A stretch of 64,000 nucleotides of DNA. It comes from Sesamum alatum. Lineage: Eukaryota; Streptophyta; Magnoliopsida; Lamiales; Pedaliaceae. Below the pieces are notes generated by a model, which worked only from the letters and a program-made list of their open reading frames with translations, was not told the DNA's origin and made no database searches. The DNA is taken from assembly GCA_034509735.1 (NCBI GenBank), contig JACGWO010000003.1, positions 10,726,001 through 10,790,000 of the forward strand, given 5' to 3'. This document shows positions 1-12,352 of the stretch, piece after piece (the stretch's first letter is position 1; every line of letters starts with the position of its first letter). Made by a program: the position numbers and the translations under genes.

Positions 1-1709
1 TCTTGCCGAATCAGTTCGAAAATCTCCAAGTCAAGGAATCTTGAAAATGGGTACCGATATTCCCTCTGAGACTTGCAGTAAGCATCTGCTGTCGTGTTTC
101 ATCGACAGGTGACGAAGGTCGTCTAAGCAGTGTTAGTGGGTTAGCCTGCTAGGAAGCAGCTGACTGAGGTGACTTGCGGGAACCGTCTCACGGAGGACCT
201 TGAGTATGGTCAGCAAGGTATGACGTGTATTCCCGATTCCAACGGTACAGGTCAAGTCCTTTGACTTGAGGAACTGCTGAGTTTACCTGTACATCAGGTT
301 TGTATCTTAGATGGTGAGAGATTACCAAGAAGCACTTGAGTAGTCATAAGCCATGTCTAGTGCAGCTCTGGTATACAGAGTGACAGTAGTTTCCAAGAAA
401 GGATCTGTCTCCTGTCAAAAGGCATTGACAGTTGAGTCTCACGTATGCTCTGTGTCTTGTCCCTAATATCTGTGGCCACAGTAACTGAACATAAGGGAAG
501 GGTTCCCTTGCGGCGTTTAGTAAGGACAAACCGACACTTAGGTCCAAAATGGGTACCTGCATTTTCCGTGCCCTAGACCGTAAGTAGTGAGACCGTAGAC
601 AGAAGGAAAAGTGTACTGTTAGAGCCTAAATGTTCATCCCCGAATATTTCACCTAGTCTCTAGTGCCATGGACTGTTGCTAGATGGCCACCCATGGTAAC
701 GGACGGATTCTAGGAATCCGACCCAGTCTAGCTGAAAGATGAACCTAAAAAGTCACACACTATCCACACACATTTAGTATTTAATTTGGAATTAAATATT
801 GGAGAATAGGAATGATTAAATTGGATTTAATCGGGTCCTTTATTTTCTTGGAGAATTAATTCCTTCTATTTGATAAAAGGAATTAAATTAAATAAATTAG
901 ATTTATTAAAGGGATTTATTTAATGGGCTTAAAATAAATATTTATATTTATTTGGCCTCTTGGAATATTTAAATAGGTTTTAAATATTCTGTTAAATTAA
1001 ATCAATGGTTGAGATGGAAAGGAGAGATGGATGGCTAGGATTGGTTTGACTAGGACTTTGACTAGGTCAAAATCCTAGTCAAAATAGAGTTCTTAGAGTG
1101 GTATTTAAAGAGGATTGAACTCCTCCTCTATATAAACCCCTAGCCTCCTACAATTTGAGGGATGATGATTCTTGAAAACACACACAACACACACTCTCCT
1201 CTCCTCTCTCTCTCGTCCGCCCCTCTCTCTCTCACTCTCCAAGAAAATAGTTTTTTCTTGTTCTCTTGTTCTTGGAACATTAGAACTAAGGAAGATCAAT
1301 CCCGTTAATTCATAACGTGTGGTTTATCTATCCTCTTCAAAAATACTTGTTCGTTGCTAGCACGACGTGCAAGAATACGTGGGTGGATCGTGTGTGACGA
1401 TTTGGAGGATCTCAAGAACAAGGTCTTGGGGCAAAACGGGGAACAACGCGAGTAGCCGTTGAAGACGAAAACGACAACGAGTACGTCTCGTTTTAGTTTT
1501 TCGTCCCTTCTTTATTTTTCAACCCTATGGCCTCCATGATTGTTGTATGCTTTAATTCATGAGGTACACTGAACACCCGGGAAATTTCAAAGGCACACCC
1601 TTTCAACGTGTTCTTTATTTTAATTAAAGCATGTTTTAATTCCGCAATTTTATTTTATACCGCGGTTCCGCTTTCGCGCTATTTTTCCGGGACGATCCAC
1701 AATCTTTCA
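1..1709 (+). mobile_element. 5' LTR (left end outside window) of shrunken copia element A
   Basis: This is an LTR of the same family as the flanks of the complete copia element at 10342-20746, read on the opposite strand. It ends in CTTTCA at 1709 and is followed by the primer site at 1711. The first roughly 290 bases of the family LTR (about 2 kb) lie left of the window. Inside are a cluster of TTGAC/GTCAA motifs (1046-1085), a TATATAAA box (1129-1136), and a CA-rich then CT-rich leader (about 1178-1245). Small ORFs in this stretch are LTR shadows, not genes. Confidence 0.9.
1129..1136 (+). promoter_or_regulatory. TATA box of LTR A
   Basis: TATATAAA sits about 45 bases downstream of the TTGAC cluster and just upstream of the CA/CT-rich stretch. 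The same arrangement occurs in the other family LTRs, for example TATATAAA at 3176-3183 and its reverse complement at 19333-19340. It is the likely RNA polymerase II start region of the element. Confidence 0.7.
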
Positions 1710-1710
1710 G

Positions 1711-1723
1711 TGGTATCAGAGCC
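1711..1723 (+). other. Primer binding site, initiator tRNA-Met type
   Basis: TGGTATCAGAGCC begins two bases after the LTR end at 1709. It is complementary to the 3' end of plant initiator tRNA-Met, the usual minus-strand primer of copia elements. The sequence just after it matches the leader of the full element near 18720. Confidence 0.9.
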
Positions 1724-2354
1724 CGGTTCGGTGTATAGGCCTAGGGTTTTATGTGCGTTTTAAGCATGAAACGTGTTTTGGGATGTTTTAATTAATTCTT
1801 GATTTTCTTGATTATTAAAGCATGTTGTTTTATTGCTTTTAATTCGTGTGAATTCTGCAAAATTGGTATTTTCTGTTTTTCTTGGGAAACGGGGGTGGAA
1901 ATTGAACGAAAAGACGAAAAAAAAAAACGCCGAAGCAGACCAGCCGGAGGCTAGCCGCGCGCAGGCAAGGGAAGCCTGCGCGCGGCCGCCCAGCCGGACG
2001 TGTAGGGCCGTGCGCTGCCATCCAGGCAGGCAGCGCGGCCGGGCCTCAGACAAGCCGCTGGCCTGGCGCGCGCGCAAACGGGCAGGGGAGCCCACGTGCA
2101 CACGCCAGGGCCAGCGTGCAGGCAGTCTGTGCACCCGGTCGCGCGGCCAGGATGGCCGCGCGCATGCCCGCACGCAGGGCGGTGCCTCCAGGCGCGCGCG
2201 CACGCAGACGAGGGTGTTTGCGCGCGCGCGCGCGCACGGTTGCGGGCAGAGAGTCCGCGCGCGGAAGGACACAAGGCAGCGCCGCCAAACGCACGCGCAC
2301 GCAGACAGAGGTGTCTGCGCGCGCGCGCCCGGCAGGCGTGCCTAGTGCAGCTTT
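1724..2354 (+). mobile_element. Leader of element A with GC-rich block; coding region deleted
   Basis: The first 60 bases match the leader of the full copia element on the minus strand. A very GC-rich, GCGCGC-repeating block follows at about 1925-2345. Gag and pol are entirely absent: the leader runs straight into the second LTR at 2355. The long open frames on both strands of the GC block come from its composition and show no domain. Confidence 0.8.
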
Positions 2355-3757
2355 GAAGCACTTGAATAGTCATAAGCCATGTCTAGTGCAGCTTTGGTAT
2401 ACAGAGTGACAGTAGTTTCCAAGAAAGGATCTGTCTCCTGTCAAAAGGCATTGACAGTTCAGTCTCACGTATGCTCTGTGTCTTGTCCTTAAAATCTGTG
2501 ACCACAGTAACTGAATAGAAGGGAAGGGTTCCCTTGCGGCGTTTAGTAAGGATAGACCGACACTTATGTCCAAAATGGTACCTGCATTTTCCGTGCCCTA
2601 GACCCTAAGTAGTGAGACCGTAGACAGAAGGACAAGTGTACTGTTAGAGCCTAAATGTTCATCCCCGAATATTTCACCTAGTTTCTAGTGCCATGGACCG
2701 TTGCTAGATGGCCACCCATGGTAATGGACGGATTCTAGGAATCCGACCAAGTCTAGCTGAAAGGTGAACCTAAAGAGTCACACACTATCCACACACATTT
2801 AGTATTTAATTTGGAATTAAATATTGGAGAATAGGAATGATTAAATTGGATTTAATCGGGTCCTTTATTTTCTTGGAGAATTAATTCCTTCTATTTGATA
2901 AAAGGAATTAAATTAATAAATTAGATTTATTAAAGGGATTTATTTAATGGGCTTAAAATAAATATTTATATTTATTTGGCCTCTTGGAATATTTAAATAG
3001 GTTTTAAATATTCCATTAAATTAAATCAACGGTTGAGATGGAAAGGAGAGATGGATGGCTAGGATTGGTTTGACTAGGTCAAACGCTAGTTTGACTAGGA
3101 CTTTGACTAGGTCAAAATTCTAGTCAAAATAGAGTTCTTTAGAGTTGGAGTTTAAAGAGGATTAAACTCCTCCTCTATATAAACCCCTAGCCTCCTACAA
3201 TTTGAGGGATGATGATTCTTGAAAACACACACAACACACACTCTCCTCTCCTCTCTCTGTCGTCCGCCCCTCTCTCTCTCACTCTCCAAGAAAATAGTTT
3301 TTTTCTTGTTCTCTTGTTCTTGGAACATTAGAACAAAGGAAGATCAATCCCGTTAATTCATAACGTGTGGTTGATCTATCCTCTCCAAAAATACTTGTTC
3401 GTTGCTAGTACGACGTGCAAGAATACGTGGGTGGATTGTGTGTCACGATTTGGAGGATCTCAAGAATGAGGTCTTGGTGCAAAACGGGGAACAACGCGAG
3501 TAGCCGTTGAGGATGAAAACGACAATGGGTAGGTCTCGTTTTAGTTTTTCGTCCCTTCTTTATTTTTCAACCCTATGGCCTCCATGATTGTTGTATGCTT
3601 TAATTCAGGAGATACACCGAACACCCGGGAAATTTCAAAGGCAGACCCTTTGAACATGTTCGTTATTTTAATTAAAGTATGTTTTAATTCCGCAATTTTA
3701 TTTTATACCGCGCTTCCGTATTCGCGCTATTTTCACGGGACGATCCACAATCTTTCA
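2355..3757 (+). mobile_element. 3' LTR of element A, 5'-truncated
   Basis: It aligns with the first LTR from about position 329 to its end, and finishes in CTTTCA at 3757. The first roughly 620 bases of the family LTR are missing, so the deletion that removed the coding region also removed the LTR start. A 15-base string at the junction (2342-2356) recurs near 2382-2396, suggesting a template-switch repair. Gypsy gag sequence resumes at 3758. The left target duplication lies outside the window. Confidence 0.85.
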
Positions 3758-5277
3758 GGGGAGAGCAGAAGCAAGGCCACACCTTGGAGAATCCATCAGC
3801 ACGAAGCCAAGAGGAGGAGAGGCAGGAGAGGTCGAGGCTCCACCTCCACCCCTAGTTATTCAGATAACTCACGAGGCACTTTGCCAGTTGGTGGAGGAGG
3901 CATCCGCCCAAGCCGCCGAGAGGGCCGTAACACAGTACATAGTCGGACGCGCAGTACCCCCGCGACCCCCTCGCAATCTTCGGAGAGGTGAAGACGCTCC
4001 CTTGGGTGAGCAGAGGCCCGGGGATGCCATCAAAGTCATGGACTACGGGAGGAGGTCAACAACAGGGCCACGCAGTCTAAAGATAACTTTTACCCCTCGC
4101 TTCCTCACAGGGGCATGGGCGAAGAAGATTACTTCCCCCATCCACCGCATGGGGGACATGAAGACAACTACTTTCCACCTCCTCAGGAGGAGGTGCCGCC
4201 GGTGCAAGGAGGTGGATATCACGAGAGGGGAGTCCCTCCCCACATGTATTCCCCAATCCGTTGGGGCCTCTAGGGTACCTGGGGCGACCTTTGGCAGTAG
4301 CACCTCCGCGGCGGATTCCTTTCGCCCCCCACATATTGGCAAAAGTCATCCACCCAGGGGTCAAGATCCTGAGTTTGAATGAGTATAATGGAGTAGGGGA
4401 TCCTCAGGATCACTTCAACCGCTTCATGGCTAGAGCGGATTTGCTGGACATCAGCGACACAACATATTGTAAGCTATTTCGTACTACCCTCTCAGGAAAG
4501 GCAATGGCATGGTTCAACCAGCTACCTCCAGGGACTATTGAGTCGTTTGAACAACTCTCTCAGTGCTTTCTGCACCATTTCTCAATAAACATGCGGTATC
4601 CCAAGACCGCTTCATACTTGTTCACAATAGTCCAGCGGGAGAATGAGAGTTTGAGGGAATATGTGCAGTGCTTCTTAGAAGTAGTGTTAGAAGTCCCGCA
4701 CGTGAATCCTGAGCTTCTGGCGAGCATCATGCCACAGAATTTGAGAAGAGGGCGGTTTAAGGAGTCGATTGCGGGAAAGCCTCCCTCGACTCAGGAAGAG
4801 TTGATGTTAAGAGCAGAGAAATACATCAGGATAGAAGAGACAATAGGAGTGCATCCAGTAAATCCCCTCAAGCGGAAGGCTGATGACGAAGAAAGAAGAT
4901 TTCCGCCCAGGTTAGAGGGGGTCAGACGGGAACGTAAGCCACCGCTGCCTGGGGATTTGATTCGGTATACCCCGTTGAATGGTCCGCGAGTTCAAGTTCT
5001 CGCCGTAGCTGAACAACAATGGCTAGTGAGATTGCCCTATCCGATGAAGGACAATCCTCAGAGAATGAAATCTGACAAGTACTGCCACTTTCATAAGGAT
5101 CGAGGCCACAACAGTGAGGAATGCCACCATTTGAGAAATGAAATTGAGAAGCTCATCAGGAGAGGTTACCTGAAGGAATTTGTGGGAAAGATGAAGCAAG
5201 GGCCACGGGAGGTTACCCGCGAAAGTAAGCAGAAGACACCCCATCTCGAGATGGGGGTTAAAGTGGAAGCAGACTAG
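3758..5277 (+). pseudogene. Gypsy (Tat-like) gag, frameshifted
   Basis: This encoded the capsid-nucleocapsid protein that packages element RNA in cytoplasmic particles. The best open part is 4261-5277 in frame 1 and contains the Retrotrans_gag core: GDPQDHFNRF, then GKAMAWFNQLPPGTIESF, then ENESLREYVQ. A degenerate zinc knuckle follows (YCHFHKDRGHNSEECHHL). Upstream, about 3758-4260, the same protein continues in other frames (a Glu/Arg-rich stretch, then a Pro/Tyr/His-rich one), so at least three frameshifts are present. The 5' end was cut off by element A. A TAG stop at 5275 separates it from protease, in the same frame. Confidence 0.85.
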
Positions 5278-5761
5278 GAGAGAAAAGATAACCTTCCGAC
5301 CGCTGGAGTGATTGGAGTCATTTCAGGAGGACTAGCGGGCGAGGACTCCGGGCGAGCCAGGAAAGCTGCTGTGAGAGCAGCGGGGTACGTTGCTAACCAT
5401 TTTGCCTACAGTGAGGTCAAGGAGATACCTTGAGCACACCCCACGCTAGAGATAGTTTTTAATGACAAAGACATAGAGGGGAGCCTTCCCTCCTATAATG
5501 ATGCAATAGTCGTGGCAGCCTCAGTATCCAACTTCTGGGTGAGGAAGATCTTAATAGATAATGGAAGTTCAGCATATATCCTTTTTCACAAAGCTTTCTC
5601 TCAGATGAGAATCAATACTGTACAACTCACGCATGTCAATACCCCTTTGACCAGTTTCAGCGGATATGTAGTTGCGCTATTGGGGGAGGTCATGCTGCCT
5701 ATATCCATAGGGACATACCCCAGGCGAGTGACAAAGTTTGTCAAATTTCTGGTGGTAGATG
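5278..5761 (+). pseudogene. Gypsy (Tat-like) protease, first part
   Basis: This continues the gag frame after the TAG. It contains GVISGGLAGEDSGRARKA, an in-frame TGA after KEIP (about 5431), then the aspartic protease core ILIDNGSSAYILF. The active-site triplet reads DNG rather than DTG, as is common in this lineage. The ORF is cut at VKFLVVD by the solo LTR at 5762 and resumes at 7745 with APSAYNAILGR. That continuity across a perfect 5-bp target duplication confirms the insertion. Confidence 0.85.
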
Positions 5762-7744
5762 TGAAAGAAATTGTGGATCGTCCCGGGAAAAGCGCGAATG
5801 CGGAAGCGCGGTATAATTAAAATTAAATATGGAATTTAAACATGCTTTTAAATTAAAACACGTTTCAAAGGGTGTGCCTTTGAAATTTCCCGGGCGTTCG
5901 GTGTATCTCATGAACGAATAACACAAAATAAATCATGGAGGCCATAGGGTTGGAAATTAAAGAGAGGACGAAAAATTAAAACGAGACCTACCCGTTGTCG
6001 TTTTCGTCTTCAACGGCTACAAGCGTTGTTCCCCGTTTTGCACCAAGATCTCGTCTTTGAGACCCTCTAAATCGTGACACACGATCCACCCACGTATCTT
6101 GCACGTCGTGCTAGCAACGAACAAGTTTATGTTTTTGTAGTGGATGAATCAATAACACATTATTGATTAATGGTATTGATTCATCAAGTTCTTAATGTTC
6201 CAAGAACAAAAAGAACCAAGAAAATATTTCTTGGAGAGGGAGAGAGAATCGGACGAGAGAGAGGGAGAGAGAATCCGTGTGTGTGTGTTGTAGTGTGTGT
6301 TGGAGTTTCATCATCATTCAACTTGTAGGATGCTAGGGGTTTATATAGAAGAGGAGTCTAATCCTCTTTAAACTCCTCTTTCAAGAACTCTATTTTGACT
6401 AGGATTTTGACCTAGTCAAAGTCCTAGTCAAAGTAGTGTTTTGACCTAGTCAAAACAATCCTAGCCATCCATCTCTCCCATTCATCTCACCGTTGATTTA
6501 ATTTAATTTAATGGAATATTTAAAACCTATTTAAATATTTCCAAGAGGCTAAAATAAATATAAATATTATTTAAGCCCATTAAATAAATCCCTTTGATAA
6601 ATCTAATTTATCAATTTAATTCCTTATATCTAATAGAAGGAATTATTTCTCCAAGAAAAATAAAGGACCCGATTAAATCCAATTTAATCATTCCTTCACT
6701 CCAATATTTAATTCCTAATTAAATATCTAAATGTGTGTGGATAGTGTGTGACTCTTTAGGTTCACCTTTCAGCTAGACTTGGTCGGATTCCTAGAATCCT
6801 TCCGTTACCATGGGTGGCCATCTAGCAACGGTCCATGGCACTAGAGACTAGGTGAAAATATTCAGGGATGAACATTTAGGCTCTAACAGTACACTTGTCC
6901 TTCTGTCTTCGGTCTCATCACTTAGAGTCTAGGGCACGGATAATGCAGGTACCCATTTTGGACCTAAGTGTCGGTCTGTCCTCACTAAACGCCGCAAGGG
7001 AATCCTTCCCTTCTGTTCAGTTACTGTGGCCACAGATTTTAGGGACAAGACACAGAGCATACATGAGACTCAACTGTCAATACCTATTGGCAGGAGACAG
7101 ATCCTTTCTTGGAAACTACTGTCACTTTGTACACCAGAACTGTACTAGACATGGCTTATGACTACCAAAGAGAATTCTGGCAATCTCTCACCATATCTAA
7201 GATACAGCCCTAACGTACAGGTAAACTGAGCAATTCCTCAAGTCAAAGGACTTGGCCTGTACCGTTGGAACCGGGAATACAGGTCATACCTTGCTGACCA
7301 TACTCAAGGTCCTCCGTAAGACGGTTCCCGCGAGTCACCTCAGTCAGCTGCGTCCTAGCATGCTAACCCACTAACACTGCTTAGACGACCCTCGTCACCC
7401 GTCGATGAAACACGACAGCAGGTGCTTAGTGCAAGTCTCAAATGGAATCCCGGTACCCATTTTCGGGATTCCTTGACTTGGAGATTTCCGGACTGATTTG
7501 GGAAGACTGATTCCATGGACCTACCTCCAAGCGTAGTCCCAGTCCCCGAAATTGATTCTCAGTCCGTGGGCTTTGTTTGCGTAGTGAACAGATATGGAAA
7601 ACAAATATAAGTGAACACAAACAAAGTGATGCCAAATGAAATTCACTTCTTTATTCATTAATGATTTATCAAACACCTGAAATTGTCTAGACATAGGTTA
7701 CATATTCCTGCCAAAATTGGCTTACATGGTCACCTATTCTAACA
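5762..7744 (-). mobile_element. Solo LTR of the copia family, minus strand
   Basis: The element starts TGAAAG on the + strand and ends CTAACA, 1983 bp, as expected for an inverted copy of the family LTR. It is flanked by perfect direct repeats AGATG at 5757-5761 and 7745-7749. No internal sequence is present, so it is the product of LTR-LTR recombination after insertion. It is visibly more diverged from the LTRs at 10342 and 18750 than they are from each other, so it is older. It interrupts the gypsy protease. Confidence 0.95.
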
Positions 7745-10341
7745 AGATGCACCTTCTGCCTACAATGCGATCCTTGGGAGACTGAGTTTGAATCTCTTCC
7801 AGGCTGTGATATCTACCTACCACATGAAGGTAAAAATTCCCAACACCTGAAGGCGTAGGAGAAGTGTTAGGGGACATGAAGCAAGCAAGAGAATGTTATG
7901 CAAGTATATTGAAGAAGCCCGAGGAGGCCCGGAGAGAAGCCAAAAAGAGGAAAGTTGAGGAGGAAAGAATGGAGGCCTTCGAGGTGATCAAAATGGTGGA
8001 GCTCCTGGGAGATCCCAGGAAGGCGTTGAAGGTTGGAGTGCGTCATCATTGAATTTTTTGCAAGAATCTGTTGAGGCATTTGCATGGGAGTTGTCAGATA
8101 TAAAAGGGATAGACCCCGAGGTCATGGTCCATAAACTTAACGTAGACCCGAAGGCAAAACCAGTAAAACAGAAAAGAAGGGCGTTCGGGGTGGAGAGGAA
8201 CATGATAATTGGCGAAGAAGTTGAGAAGCTGCTTCAAGTCGATTATATTCGACCTGTATATTACCCCGAGTGGTTAGCCAATGTGGTCCTAGTTCCAAAA
8301 AGCAATGGAAAGTGGAGGATGTGTATTGATTTCACTGACCTAAATCGAGCTTGCCCCAAAGATTCATACCCCTTACCTAGGATCGATGCACTTTTTGACT
8401 CAACTTCAGGGTGTGAGCTAATGAGCTTTCTAGACGCATTTCAAGGGTATAACTAGATTCGGTTAGGACATGAGGATCAGGAAAAGACAAGTCTGAGCAA
8501 GGGACATATTGCTACAGAGTTATGCCGTTCGGTTTGAAGAAGGCGGGCGCCACATATCAGAGGTTGGTAAAATGGCATGTTCCGGGAGCAGATAGGAAAG
8601 AACATGGAATTATATATAGATGATATGTTGGTCAAGAGTCGTAGGAGGGAAGACCATGTGAAAGACCTCGCGGAATGCTTTTGCACTTTGAAGAAATATG
8701 GGATGAAGTTGAATCCCGCGAAATGCACTTTCGGAGTTCTGGGGGGGAAGTTCCTAGGGTTCGTGGTCTCGCAGAGAGGGATAGAGGCGAATCCGGAAAA
8801 AAATGAGGCTATCATGAAAATGCAACCTCCCTAGACGATAAAAGAAGTCCAGAAATTGACGGGACGGATGGCGGCACTTAATCGTTTCATCTCGAAGTCT
8901 TCAGAATGGAGACTTCCATTCTTCAAGGTATTGAGAAAGGTGGAAGGTTTTTCTTGGACGGAGCAGTGTCAGGCTGCTTTTGAGGACTTGAAGAGGTATC
9001 TTACCTCACCACCTCTGTTGACAAAGCCGAAGCTCGGGGAGACCCTATTCGTGTATCTATCCGTTTCAGAAGGGGCAGTAAGTTCGGTTCTCGTGAGAGA
9101 AGAAGGGCGCGAACACCGGCCAGTATACTATGCGAGCAAGGCCTTGCAGGGACCGGAGGAAAGATATACCTAAATAGAGAAGGTGGCCTTGGCCTTGATA
9201 ACAGCAGCAAGGAAGCTGCGTCCGTACTTTTAATCGCACCCCGTGGTAGTATTGACGAACCAACCCTTGAAGAGGGCGCTAGCAGATCCCCAACAGATCT
9301 GGGAGGATGGTAAAGTGGTCAGTGGAGCTAAGCGAACATGGAATCGAATATCAACCTAGGCCTGCAATCAAGGCGCAGACGTTGGCAGATTTAATTTTCG
9401 AGTTGACAGAAGAAAAGGGCATGCAAGAAAAGAAGTATTGGAGGATGTTCGTGGACGGCTCATCCACGTCTCAAGGTAGAGGTGAGGGAATATTAATTGA
9501 GATCCCACATGGGGACATGTTGCATTATGCCATCCGGCTTGGTTTCGCTGCCTCAAATAACGAAGCAGAGTACGAAGCCCTCATCGCAGGGGGGAAGTTG
9601 GCCTTTGCGGCCGGGGCAAAGTGCGTGAGGGTGTATAGTGATTCCCAGCTAGTGGTGAGGCAAGTGAACGGGGACTTTGAGGCCAAAGGAGAGCAAATGG
9701 CCAAGTACCTAGCAAGAATTCAAACAGTGAGGAAAAAATTCGACGCGTTCACTTTAGAACAAATCCGTGGGCGGAGAATGAGGAGGTAGATCAACTTGCC
9801 AAGCTGGCCAGCTCATTGGCTCCCCTGAAAAGCAGAAGGATAACCTTGTTAAACCAAGAGTATCCTAATGTGAACGTAGACGGGAATGAAGTCTTGGCGA
9901 CGAAAGAAACTTCATCAGGATGGATGGAGGAGCTAAAAGCGTATCTGAAATCTGGAGTAGTGCCCTAAGATCCTAAGGAAGCAAGGGCAATTCGTACAAG
10001 GGCAGCCATGTTCACCTTGATAGACGGGGAATTATACAAGAGAGGATTTCGCAGCCATATCTCAAGTGCGTAAGCAAAGACAAGGCAGAATATGTCCTAA
10101 GAGAAATTCACGAAGGCAGTTGTGGCAACCACTCCGGAGGGAGAGCTTTGGTGCACAAGGCTTTGCGACAGGGATACTTCTGGCAAATCATGTAGGCAGA
10201 CGCCGAATACTTAGTGAAGAAATGCTGAAAGTGCCAAGAACACGCTAATGTCACTCGCGTTTCAGCAGTAGATATGCAGCCATTGCAAAGCCCTTGTCCA
10301 TTCGATGAGTGGGGGATAGATATAGTGGGGAAACTCCGTCG
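7745..10341 (+). pseudogene. Gypsy (Tat-like) pol: protease end, RT, RNase H, integrase N-terminus
   Basis: In order: protease end (DAPSAYNAILGR, STYHMKVKIPTPEGVGEV); RT palm from about 8049 (VDYIRPVYYPEWLANVVLVP, then CIDFTDLNRACPKDSYPLP); the catalytic YIDDML near 8615; RT C-terminus with GREHRPVYYASKAL near 9120; RNase H at about 9440-9770 with FVDGSS, NNEAEYEAL and YSDSQLVV, which supply the acidic residues; then the integrase zinc-finger region (HEGSCGNHSGG, with a stop inside the second cysteine pair) and DEWGIDIVGKLRR. There are frameshifts near 8045 and 8460 and stops near 8834, 9172, 9230, 9967 and 10190. It is cut at 10341 by the full copia element and resumes at 20747. Confidence 0.9.
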
Positions 10342-12336
10342 TGAAAGATTATGTGGATCGTCCCGGGAAAAGCGCGAATGCGGAAGCGCGGTATAATGAA
10401 AAATTAAAACGGAATTTAAACATGCTTTTAAATTAAAAACACGTTTCAAAGGGTGTGCCTTTGAAATTTTTCCCGGGCATTCGGTGTATCTCATGAACGT
10501 ATAACATAAAATAAATCATGGAGGCCATAGGGTTGAAAATTAAAGAGGGACGAAAATTTAAAACGAGACCTACCCGTTGTCATTTTCGTCTTCAACGGCT
10601 ACACGCGTTGTTCCCCGTTTTGCACCAAGATCCCGTCTTTGAGACCCTCTAATTCGTGACACACGATCCACCCACGTATCTTGCACGTCGTGCTAGCAAC
10701 GAACAAGTGTATAATTTTGGAGTGGATGAATCAATAACACATTATCAATTAATGGTATTGATTCATCAAGATTCTAATGTTCCAAGAACAAAAGAATCAA
10801 GAAAACTATTTTCTTGAGAGAGAGAGGGGCGGACGAGAGAGATGGGAGAGAGAGAGAGAAACCGTGTGTGTGTGTTGTGTGTGTGTGTTGGAGTTTCATC
10901 ATCATGTAAATTGTAGGATGCTAGGGGTTTATATAGAAGAGGAGTTTAATCCTCTTTAAACTCCTCTCTTAAGAACTCTAATTTGATTAGGATTTTGACC
11001 TAGTCAAAGTCCTAGTCAAACTAGTGTTTTGACCTAGTCAAAACGATCCTAGCCATCCATCTCTCCCATTAATCTCAACCGTTGATTTAATTTAATTTAA
11101 TGGAAATATTTAAAACCTATTTAAATATTTCCAAGAGGCTAAAAATAAATATAAATATTATTTAAGCCCATTAAATAAATTCTTTTGATAAATCCAATTT
11201 ATCAATTTAATTCCTTCTATCAAATAGAAAGAATTATTTCTCCAAGAAAAATAAAGGTCCCGATTAAATCTAATTTAATCATTCCTTCACTCCAATATTT
11301 AATTCCAAATTAAATATTTAATTGTGTGTGGATAGTGTGTGACTCTTTAGGTTCACCATTCAGCTAGACTTGGTCGGATTCCTAGAATCCGTCCGTTACC
11401 ATGGGTGGCCGTCTAGCAACGGTCCATGGCACTAGAGACTAGGTGAAATATTCAGGGATGAACATTTAGGCTCTAACAGTACGCTTGTCCTTCTGTCTTC
11501 GGTCTCATCACTTAGTGTCTAGGGCACGGATAACGCAGGCACCCATCTTGGACCTAAGTGTCGGTCTGTCCTCACTAAACGCCGCAAGGGAAACCTTCCC
11601 TTCTGTTCAGTCACTGTGGCCACAGTTTTAGGGACAAGACCTAGAGCATACATGAGACTCAACTGTCAAAACCTATTGACAGGAGACAGATCCTTTCTTG
11701 GAAACTACTGTCACTTTGCACACCAGGACTGCACTAGACATGGCTTATGACTACCAAAGAGAATTCTGGCAATCTCTCACCATATCTAAGATACAGTTCT
11801 GATGTACAGGTAAACTCAGTAATTCCTCAAGTCAAAGAACTTGACCTGTACCGTTGGAACCGGGAATACTCGTCATACCTTGCAGACCATACTCAAGGTC
11901 CTCCGTAAGACGGTTCCCACGAGTCACCTCAGTCAGCTGCGTCCTAGCAGGCTAACCCACTAACACTGCTTAGACGATCCTCGTCACCCGTCGATGAAAC
12001 ACGACAGCAGATGCTTAGTGCAAGTCTCAAATGGAATCCCAGTACCCATTTTCGGGATTCCTTGACTTGGAGATTTCCGGACTGATTCGGGAAGACTGAT
12101 TTCATGGACCTACCTCCAAGCGTAGTCCCAGTCCCCGAAACCGAATCTCAGTCCGTGGGCTCTGTTTGCGTAGTGAACAGATATGGATAAATAGGTGCAA
12201 GTGAACACAAACAAAGTAATGCCAAATGAAAATTCACTTCTTTATTCATTAATGATTTATCAAAACACCTATAATTGTCTAGACATAGGTTACATATACC
12301 CGCCAAAATTGGCTTACATGGTCACCTATTCTAACA
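10342..12336 (-). repeat. 3' LTR of element C
   Basis: This is 1995 bp, TG...CA when read on the minus strand, and near-identical to 18750-20746. Differences include lengths of the GA and GT microsatellites (about 10830-10890) and scattered single bases. The polypurine tract abuts it at 12337. Confidence 0.96.
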
Positions 12337-12351
12337 ATCTCCCACTTGACC
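12337..12351 (-). other. Polypurine tract of element C
   Basis: On the minus strand it reads GGTCAAGTGGGAGAT directly before the 3' LTR start TGTTAG. It is the plus-strand DNA primer site for reverse transcription. The same tract precedes the related LTR remnant at 54045. Confidence 0.85.
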
Positions 12352-12352
12352 T

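Noticed and set aside
344..562. 72-codon ORF that recurs at 2370-2573 and, inverted, at 6895-7161
   Set aside because: It lies inside the family LTR and recurs only because the LTR does. There is no domain, and it is not kept in all copies.
1760..2409. Several overlapping long ORFs on both strands in the GC-rich block (up to 170 codons)
   Set aside because: They arise from GC-rich sequence with few stop codons, are Arg/Ala/Cys-rich in every frame, and show no domain. The block is the leader of a copia element.
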